Of a stretch of 64,000 nt of DNA, positions 20,060 to 29,670 are shown piece by piece. A program made the translations under genes and the position numbers. The notes under the pieces were generated by a model. The model was not told the origin of the DNA, did not search any database, and saw only the letters and a list, made by a program, of their open reading frames with translations. Source of the stretch: Liolophura sinensis (Eukaryota; Mollusca; Polyplacophora; Chitonida; Chitonidae); contig NC_088297.1 of NCBI RefSeq assembly GCF_032854445.1, positions 6,511,991 through 6,575,990 on the forward strand, in the 5' to 3' direction. The number at the start of each line of letters is the position of its first letter. Position 1 is the stretch's first letter.

Positions 20060-20502
20060 ATATGAACATACATTTTTTTTGTTTAAATACTGGTTTTAGG
20101 GTCACTTTCCTGGCGGATATCGTGGCCCATCAAATCAGTGTTATATTTATTTTTTTTTAACACATGAATATTTTGGTTACATAGTAGCAGTATACGAGTC
20201 AATTAGTGGGATTAAACCTCTTTGTGGTAGCATGTGTATAGCTTATTGTATAGGTTCAAATGCTGCCATGGTCATTTAACAGAAAGGGGATAAATAGTAA
20301 GCTATTTACAGAGATTAACGTTATCTTTAAATTAGAAATACATAGATCTACATTAAAGAATTAAAATGAGTTGCCTATACAAAAATTTACACAGAGAGAA
20401 AACAACAGTAGTGCTTTTATTTATTGGTTAACAGTTTTGTTCTCTTGCTTCCTCGTCTGTGACGTGGAGTTCACAAACTCCCGCCACTTATATGAACATA
20501 CA
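20060..20502 (-). mobile_element. 5'-truncated half-LINE copy with 13-bp target duplication
   Basis: The insert (20073-20489) is the reverse complement of about 7922-8376, the 3' end of the SGNH retroposon family. It is flanked by ATATGAACATACA at 20060-20072 and 20490-20502. On its own strand it ends in an AAAC...AAAAAAAA tail next to the first duplicate. It has interrupted the Penelope-like element. The clean duplication and tail are direct evidence of target-primed retroposition. Confidence 0.9.
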
Positions 20503-20639
20503 GAGATACAAAACAACATATATACAGTAAAAGAGTGAGTGGTGTCAAAAAACAGGCAACAATGTAACATAGATAATAACTTCAGGGTTAATGGCTTCAG
20601 GGTTTAAGGCGGTCACTGTCTAATCTGATGAGGTCAATG

Positions 20640-21085
20640 TAGGCGCTCGGTAGGTGTTACCCGCTGTCTCGGTTAAGCTATGGATTGTGTCGTCGGATCA
20701 TGATGGCTTCCAGCAGTTTCCTTCTTTTATAGTCTGACTGGTTGTTTTGTAGGGTGTGAACTTCCATTGGAGTTGGTGTTCTGGATGGGCTCTGATGTGG
20801 TCACTGAGAGCTGATTTTCTATCTAATTTTTCTACTGAGGCCTTGTGCTCTGCAATTCTGATATTGAGTGGTCTACCGGTTTCTCCAATGTATTGCTGTT
20901 GACAATCACAAATAATGCAGTACACAGATCCTTTGGGTTCTTCCCTATGGGTTGGCTGTTTCTTTCCAGTGGCTTTGAGTAGGGTTTAAGGTTAGAGGCG
21001 GAGGTAAACGTTGTTTGTATGTTCAGTTTGTCATACAGGAGTCTTCTTATCTGGTAGCTTGGAGTGCCTATATACGGAATAGTTA
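20640..21085 (-). pseudogene. Penelope-like element GIY-YIG endonuclease region
   Basis: The open part (20925-20698) reads YCIICDCQQQYIGETGRPLN, then RIAEHKASVEKLDRKSALSD and HIRAHPEHQLQWKF. YIGETGR is the GIY-YIG core, with conserved R and EH downstream, as in Penelope endonucleases. Upstream on the same strand, a frame including KKQPTHREEPKGS and KLNIQTTFTSAS continues to about 21060. The domain nicks target DNA in family members. Frame breaks make this copy inactive. Confidence 0.85.
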
Positions 21086-21097
21086 TATATATATATA

Positions 21098-21390
21098 TTG
21101 GGGTGGCCCAACTGATCAGTTACGACGTCATCGACCTATTTACCAATATCCCTAGAGAAGAATCCCTAGACATCATACGACAGAAGATGAACAGCGGACA
21201 ACACCCTCTCAACACAGCCATGAAACCTCACAGCATAATCAGCCTTCTGGACTCGTGTATGCATTCCACCTATTTCACGTAGGGGGATGACATATATGAA
21301 CAACTCCACGGTTTACCGATGGGATCCCCCCTATCACCACTTATCTCCGAAATATATATGACAGAATTTGAGAACAAAGCCTTCTGATGC
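21098..21390 (+). pseudogene. Penelope-like reverse transcriptase fragment, inverted relative to endonuclease
   Basis: The frame reads LISYDVIDLFTNIPREESLD, IISLLDSCMHSTYFT, then a TAG stop (21280-21282), then YEQLHGLPMGSPLSPLISEI and YMTEFENKAF. These match the Penelope RT blocks SYDV-DLFT-IP and G-PMGSPLSP. The YADD active-site block is missing. It lies divergently from the endonuclease part, so the element is broken and inverted at about 21090. Confidence 0.85.
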
Positions 21391-21399
21391 CTCTGTCAA

Positions 21400-22060
21400 T
21401 CTATACCATCCCAATTCCTAAATGCCTCTGAAAGAAGCAATAAGTATACCGGTATACAGCCTGTTACATAACACAAGCTAACTGTAGAACAGACTTCACC
21501 AAAAATACGCCATGGCTGAAATCTATACCTATGCACCCTGGTTACCATGTATGCCTGCCACTAAATAACATTTTTACTGAAACTTTTCGTTTATACTCTT
21601 TCATATTTCACTGTTTTTTAATTCATATTTGCTAACTTATGAAGTCACATGTAGCTGAGAGGTTACTATATACAATGTGTTTTTACCTATCGACTAGAAA
21701 TAGTATGAGACGCAGTTTGGAGTTTACCACAAACAAGTAAATTGCATGTCACGTTGCCTTCTAGCAGCTTAACATCCGTCACTTGCATTTGTGGCCATTG
21801 AATTTTGTACATATAAAATATTTCCAAGGGCTTATGTACAATGTCAAGTCGGTTCGGCCTTAAAGCACAACAAGGTTACACGTGTGTAGAAATAATATAT
21901 CTGAAATACATGTAGTTTGTAAGATATCTGAACAATATCATCTGTGGGCCAAAATGCATGTCCTGTTACAATGGTTTGTGATGATGTATGCTACATTGTG
22001 TTCACATGTCCATGCAAATAGCTACTGTGATCAAATGAGTTTGCGGACACCAAATTCTTG
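21400..22060. other. No gene seen
   Basis: AT-rich sequence between the RT fragment and a UBX-like exon. No domain or repeat was recognised. Confidence 0.45.
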
Positions 22061-22062
22061 TT

Positions 22063-22160
22063 ATTTCTGGAATCGTCTCTTGATAGTAGTACCATTAGGA
22101 ATACGGATTTTCAAATCAAATCTAGCCTCAGGCTCTGCTGGGATACACGCACAGCACAAC
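22063..22160 (-). CDS. UBX-like exon upstream of the HECT exons
   Basis: A good acceptor (TTTGTGTTTTTCAG) precedes LCCACIPAEPEARFDLKIRI, then PNGTTIKRRFQK. 'PEPE-hydrophobic-IRIP-G--I-RRF' is the start of a UBX domain, a ubiquitin-fold module that usually docks on p97/VCP. The reading frame meets TAA right after RRFQK; UBX domains run about 50 residues further, so either a donor was missed or a one-base indel has broken the gene here. Confidence 0.5.
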
Positions 22161-22765
22161 TGAAAAACACAAATAATGTACAAAGAAAGTGTTTTTTTTT
22201 TAAACTTGATTCTTCTGATATATGAACCATTAATATCACAAAGATGAAATATAGCAGTGCAAAACAGCGAATATAATGCAGCTAAAAGAATGCGCAAATA
22301 AAAAAAAAAGTTGAATGTCTGAATTACGTAGCATAAGCACCTCTCCATTTGAAACTGTTGAGAAGGATGTCAAAGAAACAGCCGTGTTGAAGAGGAGCAC
22401 ACTCTTGTCTGCAATAACGAATAGATTCCCTTTCTGTTGAGATCACTGGTGTCTTATGTATGGCATTATGATGAAGAATTGCGTGTTTAACACACCTGAT
22501 AACCTGGCCATTTCCATCGGAGTCACACATTATGTATGACTCTAAAATTATTACCATTTACATCATGTTCGAGTTATTGAACTACTGTAATACAAAAAAT
22601 ATATTCACAACACATTAATCTTACTTCATACGTTTATACACGCGGAAGGTGATGTCATTTACAGGTCAAACTGTTCATTGGAAGTTGGTTTGTGAAGGCC
22701 ACACGTAGCTAAAGTGTTTGTTTTATTTATAAATGATTTTAAGCCAGTAGTTGGACAGTATTCAC

Positions 22766-22927
22766 CTGATCTCGTTGTCGATCCAACGCCAAACTTGGTC
22801 CGTATTCCTCGTTCTGTCTACACACATTCACTGTCAACTGGGTAAGATCTGGAGCACCTGTCACAGATGTTTCTGCCTTTGCTCTGCGTAACACACAACC
22901 TTCGACACTTGCATCCAAATTTGTCAC
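22766..22927 (-). CDS. Probable exon with UBX-protein-like EEY-SL-D segment
   Basis: It ends at a strong donor (GATCAG then GTGAAT). The C-terminal part reads QNEEYGPSLALDRQRDQ, which resembles the 'Q-EEY--SL-AD--K' stretch that precedes UBX domains in FAF1/UBXD8-type proteins. The 5' limit is unclear; the frame is open back to 22927. Its position directly upstream of the UBX-like exon on the same strand is the main support. Confidence 0.45.
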
Positions 22928-23129
22928 AAATCAACGAATCACTTGTTGTTACAAACTAACACTGGTGGTGTCCAAGTGAAACAAAAAGGATTTCATGCAA
23001 CATATGGTACATGGATGTATTTGAAAGTGTGCCTGCCTGAAAGTAGAACATGACAAATCTGATTTTGACACTGTGTTCAAATTATCCTGAGCAGTATGTT
23101 AACCAAGTAACAGAAAATAAGTCTCTTAC

Positions 23130-23195
23130 AGTGGGTGAACTTGGCGATGGGTCCATCCACATCTCCAGATCACTGTCGTCAGAATCTTGAAGGAG
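23130..23195 (-). CDS. Probable small acidic exon of the same gene
   Basis: 66 bp between an acceptor-like CCTTTAG and a donor (CCCACT then GTAAGAG), encoding LLQDSDDSDLEMWMDPSPSS plus PT with no stop. The acidic DSDDSD run is plausible for a linker. The acceptor's pyrimidine tract is weak. Confidence 0.3.
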
Positions 23196-24366
23196 CTAAA
23201 GGACGGTTACGTTTGACTGCAAAATAACGTGTACTCTCATTAGCACAAGGTTTTAAGACCAGACTGTACTTAAATCAGCGGGTAACAACGCCCTAATCTG
23301 AAGATATTGATTGACACGAACCAATACCTGTACCGGGCATAATAAACATTTAACTACATTATTTAGTCCTAACCGTTCTCGATCAATGGCGATCCTAGGC
23401 CGTATTCTCATATGTACTGTACATAGGGAACAGTGCATTTTTTATGTGTGTGTATGTGTTTGTTTTATTTTCTATGTCCATAATATAAATGATATTGGAT
23501 CTGAGATAGATCAATTATTGTTAATACATAAACAATTTCTGAAATACCAGTATGGGTTTTACATTACATTGGGGTAGGTGTTTAAAGCTTAAAAATGAAA
23601 GTATCAATACACGGCACATATTCAAGACCCGAAAACACCGATCAAAAGCTCATTAATCAGATTATTTCATATTTCCTAATTTCAGCGGCATTATTCGTTG
23701 TTTGTAGACCTATTTCATGGCGCGTAGAGATGGAAACAGTTCGAAAAGCGTGTCTTCAACAATTGTGAACAATTGTCAGTGTTGTCAGAAATACATCAAT
23801 ACACCAACATATTCTAAGGTTACTTACTTATGATTATTTTGTATATATATAGAGAGAGAGAGAGTAAAGTTTAGCATAAAGCTTGCATGAAAGTGGGGAC
23901 GAGTGGGCGATGCCTCTACTTCATTTATAGAAAACTCATAAATCTACAGACCTAATTACTTCATCTGAGTCTGTAATATTCCGCGTGGCCAACAGAAATA
24001 GTTTCCCTTTCCGCAGGTGTTCTTCAATCTGGGGTACAATTTGATGAGGTGGGAGGATAACCAGCCGTCCGCATTTCTCAGCCCTCGCCAACCTGAACCC
24101 GATCCGCCTGATTTCCATTTGGTGGTTTCCATTTAAAGTTTTCGTTTACCATTAATTACTGCCGGATTCAGATCAAACTTAACAGGTAAGTAGAAAGTAG
24201 TAATTCTTCTAATGGTCCATTTGATTTACAGGTATCAGATAAGTACACGCAGAGTGCGGGGTGTTAGAATGTGGACATGTGTACACTGATATAAGCACTT
24301 GCTGAATGCGGGAAATGCGCAGAATATACAAAAAGTTAATTATTTTTAAGTCAATATCAAAACCAA
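23196..24366. other. No gene recognised; short AT/GA tracts
   Basis: It includes a TATATATA-GAGAGAGAGAGAG tract at about 23846-23866. A minus frame at 23936-24118 (60 residues, HQIVPQIEEHLRKGK) is protein-like but unplaced; it could be another exon of the HECT-type gene. Confidence 0.35.
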
Positions 24367-25369
24367 TCAATATCGCGTATGGCCACCTCTTGCTTCAATG
24401 CATGCCAAAACTCTCCGACGCATAGAAAAACTCAGTTGTCTGATGAGATGACATGGGATTCGTTGGCATTCATTTTGGAGAACGAACGCCAGTTCTTGTC
24501 GGTTGGCTGAAAGGGGTGTTGTCTTACTCGACGACGCATGATATCCCAAAGGTGTTCTGTGGGGGACATATCTGGGGAACGTGCAAGCCACGGCAAGACG
24601 TTGACGTCGTTGGCGTCCAGGAAGTTCTGCACAACTCGAGCAGTATGGGGTCTGGCGTTGTCATGCTGGTACAGGACACCACGTGGCTGCTGTTGAAAGA
24701 ATGGCAGGACAAAAGGACGTAGAATTTCATCCACGTGACGTTGAGCTGTTACGTTCCCGTAGGTGATGACCAGTGGTGTCCGTTCCTCTCCACAAATCCC
24801 ATCCCACACCATCGTGTTGCCGCCACAAAACGGTACCACCTCCTGAACGCATGATGCAGCCCTTCGTTCGCCTCTTCGACGGTAAACTCGCTGCCTGCCA
24901 TCGGTTCGGAACAGGCTGAAGGGGCTTTCATCCGTGAAAACAACACGTTGCCAATCACGTCACCGCCAACGGCGTACAATTCGAGCCCATCGCAACATCT
25001 GGCGACGATGTTCGGCTGTCAACTGCCCTCTGAATGGTTTATAGGCCGAAATTCCGTGAGCCATGGGTCTCCTGGACACGGTCTGCCGACTGACCCGATG
25101 CCTAAGGCATTGATTGACGATGACGTCACTGTCAGGGAGTGGTTCCTCAGGTGTAAGGTGCGCAGGTTCCCGTCTTCTCTGGGCGTAGTTACCCTAGGCC
25201 TGCCTGTTCTTGGCCTGTCCGATGTCTGTCCTGTCTCTCTGTGACGTTGCATCAAGTTTGACACAATTACACGAGAGCAGCCGGAGGTCCTTGCAATGTG
25301 GGCATGCGTGGCTCCCATGGATACCATATCTAGGGCCCTCTCGCGTTGTTCTGGAGTCAATCGAGGCAT
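24367..25369 (-). pseudogene. Tc1-like transposase, two frameshifts and a stop
   Basis: The N-terminal frame (25369-25019) opens MPRLTPEQRERALDMVSMGA and carries paired helix-turn-helix segments (HAHIARTSGCSRVIVSNLMQ, then a GRPRVTT hook). One base appears lost near 25106, after which the frame reads SRQTVSRRPMAHGISAYKPF, with a stop (TGA for an expected Arg codon, a CpG-type change) at WRR-x-RDWQ. The catalytic residues are then visible: FTDESPF (first Asp), QHDNARPHTA (second Asp) and SPDMSPTEHLWD (third acidic, Glu). Near 24480 the frame shifts again before the end CIEARGGHTRY. Cut-and-paste transposition needs all three acids and the HTH; this copy is dead. Terminal inverted repeats were not identified. 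Confidence 0.9.
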
Positions 25370-25639
25370 TACCTTGGTGGTTTTTAGTCGGTATGCAAAT
25401 ACAGCACACTGCGTGTAACGTTTTTATGTACCTGTTACATGTGCAGTTGCGGCCATCCATGGGTCACGTGATTTTTCAACTTTCTTCTGAAAACAAATTC
25501 GTGTGGGCGTGCATGACACTTGTCGCACATGGGAACATGCTTCGTACAATGTTTTCCTACAATAATTTGGTATTAATTTGCTGAAAAGTCTGGTTAAATC
25601 TAACTCACGGAGTCGTAAAGTTTCTTTTGGCCGTCAGTT

Positions 25640-25925
25640 TATGTACATAATACCAATGTATGTATGTATGTATGTATGTATTCATGTATGCATGTATCTT
25701 TCTTTTTATATATGTAATCTGGGTTATTTTTTATAGGATTTTGGCACCTTGAAACGATTCAAACCCTACAAGAGTAGTCAGCAGCATTAGCCAGATAATC
25801 CATCTGTTTCCCACTAACACCACGAGGAGGTTCTGCTGAATGGTTAGTGATAGGAACCAATTACTGGGTTCCTGGGGCCAATTACCGTGCCCCAGCTCCT
25901 AATTAGAGGAGCAAAAAAAAGTCAC
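25640..25925 (-). repeat. 3' end of (ATAC)n-tailed repeat family, copy 2
   Basis: Reverse-complement counterpart of 2760-3064, including the GCTCCTAATTAGAGGAGC near-palindrome and a terminal tetranucleotide tract (TATG on the plus strand, about 25655-25695). Confidence 0.75.
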
Positions 25926-25997
25926 AAAAAATGCGTCAAAATGCGTCCTCCAAGTCTGGTTTAGGGGTAAAATAAAGTTCAATCCACAAGAAAAAAA

Positions 25998-26396
25998 TTA
26001 ACCAAGACTTTCTATTTGGGCAGTCAAGATAGCCATGGCATTATCCAGGTCCTCAAATAAGCTGCCTTCAACGAGTGGTGCTGGTCGAGTGGGTCGTGCG
26101 GGTCTTGGGGGTCTTGGGGGTTGTTGACCAAGATCTACAGCAAATCGAACCCTTTTCTTCCTCCTGCCCTTTAACGCCGGTGTAGTGGGGACCCTTGGTG
26201 GAATTAATGGGGGGCTATCCCTGGGCCGACGTGATGGATCTGACAAGGCTGATAAGGCCATGCGCTCTGCTTCTGGCAAGGTCCACAGAGGCCTTGGAGG
26301 TACAGGCGGGGGTGGAATGTCCTCATCAAGAATAATCCTGAAGGGACCATCATCGATGTAATCTCTTTTGCGCGGTTTACACATACGGCAACCCAT
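25998..26396 (-). CDS. Proline-rich ORF with N-terminal MGC lipidation-like motif, copy 2
   Basis: 132 residues, complete from MGCRMCKPRKRDY to a stop. Gly2-Cys3 plus Cys6 followed by basic residues is the pattern of dual myristoylation/palmitoylation signals. The middle has IPPPPVPPRP and PPRPPRPARPTRP (SH3-ligand-like). KKRVRFAVD matches the PP1-docking RVxF consensus. The C-terminus is an acidic amphipathic segment (EGSLFEDLDNAMAILTAQIE). It sits directly upstream of the shared 3' repeat, as the copy-1 ORF does. No enzyme domain. Function is unknown; membrane tethering and PP1 binding are motif-based inferences. Confidence 0.45.
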   Translation of the reverse strand: MGCRMCKPRKRDYIDDGPFRIILDEDIPPPPVPPRPLWTLPEAERMALSALSDPSRRPRDSPPLIPPRVPTTPALKGRRKKRVRFAVDLGQQPPRPPRPARPTRPAPLVEGSLFEDLDNAMAILTAQIESLG

Positions 26397-26784
26397 TTTG
26401 CACTGATAATACAGAATTCAGAGCTGTGTCGAGCTGGCTACATCAACTTCTCATTGCGCATCGACAACGCTGTAGGTGATTCAGTCTGCACAGAAATCAG
26501 AACCTCAATGTGCCGTTTTCCATAAACGCTTTCTAAACGATTTTCAAACGATTTCAAATGCAAGTTACTTAACGTGGATGGAGTTGTTTTCTGTGTACTT
26601 CACGTCTGAGCGTAATTCTGTCTATCCACACGGTGATAGTTTTTGGTGAATTTAGTCGCTAACCGTCTCCCGGCTGTATGGTGTGAGGCAGATGTGTCTA
26701 GGGCAGTCGAGCGGAGAAGATGATTGACGTCGGGAAATTGACATCAGGCAGGTAGCGCACACCAGTCGGTCATGTCAGAGTTAG

Positions 26785-27010
26785 ACTGTGAGAACGGGCG
26801 TCAGCTCTGCAACAATGTATTCTTTCTCCCTGTTGTCCTCAGTTATCAGTCGAAGATCAAAGTCGACTAATCTCAATGCTAGTTTTCAGTACTTGGTCCA
26901 TTGTAAATGATGCCCGGCAGTTTAGGGTTTAAAATCCAGAACACTCCTTTCCATTTTTTGCGCGTTTTTTTCATTATCATGAACTTTATAAACACCAGCC
27001 TACCAGTCTC
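26785..27010. repeat. Direct repeat unit 1 (~220 bp)
   Basis: GAGAACGGG...GCTCTGCAACAATGTATTCT through TGCCCGGCAG and CACTCCTTTCCATTTTTT to TTTATAAACACCAG-CTACCAG, repeated with point changes at 27527-27745 (shift about 742 bp). Several differences are C/T. Confidence 0.9.
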
Positions 27011-27526
27011 GTAAGATTGCAGTATGTCAAAAGCTATAAAAGGAAGGGAAAAAAACAAACTTTGAAGTCTAAATAAGGAACATATGAAGCAGCTTTTGAC
27101 GTTGATTGCTATTTTACCACTCACCTGATTTAGAGGCCATTTTGATTTTTTATGATACTCTAAAACAATCTTCTCCAAAACGGCTAAGCCTATCGAGCTA
27201 AACGTTTCATTTACAGTTTATAGGTGGATCGCCCTATCCAGATTGTAAAAAGCTTTTAGTTCGGTATGTAAATAACGCTAAAACTGACCAACAAACATGT
27301 CTCAAAAGTAAGTCATTTTTAAAAACAGCTTAAAATCATGAAAAGAAAACACACACACTACCTTGTGCCCCTTGATATCACGATTACAAATCTGCAAGAA
27401 TTATTTTGTACTTGGTGTTGTTTTTATCTTATGACCAAAAAACCAGCAAAAATCCGACAAAACAGTCGTATGTAAATAACACGAGAGCTTCGTGCTAGAA
27501 TGCATGAAACCATTGACTGCAGTTTA

Positions 27527-27745
27527 CCGTGTGAACGGGTATTGCTCTGCAACAATGTATTCTTTCTCCCTGTTGTCCTCAGCTGTCAGCCGAAGGTCAA
27601 AGCCGCCTAATCTCTATGCTAGTCTTCAGTACTTGGCCCATTGTAAATGCTGCCCGGCAGTGTTGAGACTCAAATCCAGTACACTCCTTTCCATTTTTTT
27701 TGCGCTTTTTTCATAATCATGAACTTTATAAACACCAGGCTACCA
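27527..27745. repeat. Direct repeat unit 2 (~220 bp)
   Basis: Second copy of the 26785-27010 unit in the same orientation. The ~515 bp between the copies contains no recognised gene. Confidence 0.9.
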
Positions 27746-29099
27746 GAAGTGGTAGAAGAATGTGGCGTGGGCCCCGGCGATGCCGTTGGATAACAGCTTT
27801 AATTATTATTATTCTCGGCGAAACTGTACCGAGTTTCTAGCAAAAACGGTCAGTCCAGTGTTTATGAAATTTTGCCATGTTTGTCTCTATGACATGAAGT
27901 CGTAACTTTTTCGGCAGATAGGGACATGTGACTTGGCTGCCATCTTGATCAAAACCTAAAATATCTAGAAGGGCTAAATGCGCTGAGATTTGAGCTGCAG
28001 TTGCACCAAGCCAAGGTACATTTAGAGTGTGATTGTGTACTTTCTCAGTTGAAAATTGTACAAACTCGCTATTGGGTGAAAATTTCATGTGACCAAAAAA
28101 CTTGTTTTTTGCAAGATAATGTCCAGCAAATATTCATATCTGATGCAGATTTGGACGCTGATTCCGAATATGCAATTTTTGCAAATCCGAAAGTGACGCT
28201 AGAGATGCATCTTAAGGCCTTATATCATCCCAAGGAAAGCAGACAGCTTTTACATAGTTTGAAGACGATAAAACGCATTCTTTCACTTTTTTCCAGGTCA
28301 AGTGACAGAAAACTGTTACAGCTATAAAGCTGAAAATCGCTGTATATAAAGGACTATACATGTACAGTGTGCGTGATGAAAATCGTTAACCTGTGTCAAA
28401 AAAAAAAACATGACAAGCACGCTTTTAAAATGTCCAAACGCAGATTTACCACATTCGGCACATTTACATGCTATATAGTGTAATACACTGCAAATGACCG
28501 GCCAACTGCCTAAGTGATGAACGCTGTAGGGTCGCATTGAAAGTTTGAAAGCCGTGAATCTGGTTATGTCGTTTTTTCTTTTTTCCGACGAACAGTTTTT
28601 TTCGCGAATTGCCATTAAAGTGCGAAAAGGTGAAATTTCCCCCATGTTTGGAGGTCACGTGACACAAAGATGGCTGCGTGTAAATGGCTATATGTGTACT
28701 GTAAGCGTGCAGAAAATCGTTCAAGTGTCGTAATAAATGCGGGAGTTCCAGTGCTTGAAAAATTGTCCAAAGGCCGTTTTACTATATTTGGCACTTTGAC
28801 GTCCCCATGTCATATGATGCATTTTGAATGCATTTATGACTAGGGTAAACGTACAAAAATTATAAGCATGGTACCTGACCTAGTTCAACATGTATGTACT
28901 TATTTCTTTCCAGCGACGTATAGTGTTGCCGTAAATTGCGATCAAATAGTGAAAAATTGCAATTTCCACCATACTGGATTTCTCCACCTTCCATGTTCAT
29001 ACTGGATATACAGTGTACTACAATACACTAATGACTACGAAGAATGTAGGCTTTCTGATTAAGTTGGTCATGTATCTATCCATGGACACCATTAGGGTA

Positions 29100-29480
29100 G
29101 CCGGAAATGACACCGTATATGCCGGCAATACAGGCTTGAACCTAGGCATCGCTGCATAGGCAATGATATTTAAGGGCCCACGCAGGTAATCCTGCGGAAC
29201 ATGTATTGAAATAGCTAGGGTTGTTATTATTCCACCAATTTTGTGAGCAGCAACAGCCTAGACTTGGAATGTTGCAGTAAAACTCCCCATTATCTGAAGT
29301 TGTGCCCTACGGAGCCTGATTTTTTCGTGTCATGTGGTTTGGCGGCCATATCGCATTTTATATGAAATATTTTAAACATCCTCTCAAAAACCACTGAACC
29401 GATTGTTTGGAAATTTGATATGCAGGTAGACCGTTGGTAGTTACAAGAAGTTTGTGAAAATCCTTGACTTCCGGTAAAAA
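29100..29480 (-). repeat. Dispersed repeat with ATGGCGGCC start, copy 2
   Basis: Matches the reverse complement of 3640-3980. The ORF start MAAKPHD is preserved but meets a stop after HNFR, so the copy-1 frame is not conserved past 19-20 residues. No Gypsy insertion is present at the equivalent junction. Confidence 0.7.
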
Positions 29481-29670
29481 CTTTAAAAAGGAATGGTCTG
29501 ATTGAGCTCAAATTGTCTGTGTGTGTGTCTGCGGCTTGGGACATGTTGTCTACCGAATTTAGTTAAATTCTGACTGTAAATAAAAACATCAGGAAATTTT
29601 CTTTTCCTCTCAGCTTGATACCTATCAGAAGGGCATACCAATCGGACAGACTATAGGAGAAGACAACAGA

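Larger units (their letters stand above)
26705..29085 (-). repeat. Inverted counterpart of the 9163-10010 module, expanded
   Basis: Reading the minus strand from 29047, the sequence follows 9163 onwards (TTCTTCGTAG-CA-T-G-ATTGTA, then GTACACTGTATAT), then repeats the ~350-bp module at least twice more (28760-28540, 28420-28250). The short block at 26705-26795 matches 9915-10010. Material at 26.8-28.2 kb has no counterpart at 9-10 kb. Confidence 0.6.

Noticed and set aside
20625-20640. CTGATGAGG as a hammerhead core
   Set aside because: It is not followed by a stem and a GAAA box, and it lies in the trailing region of the Penelope-like endonuclease.
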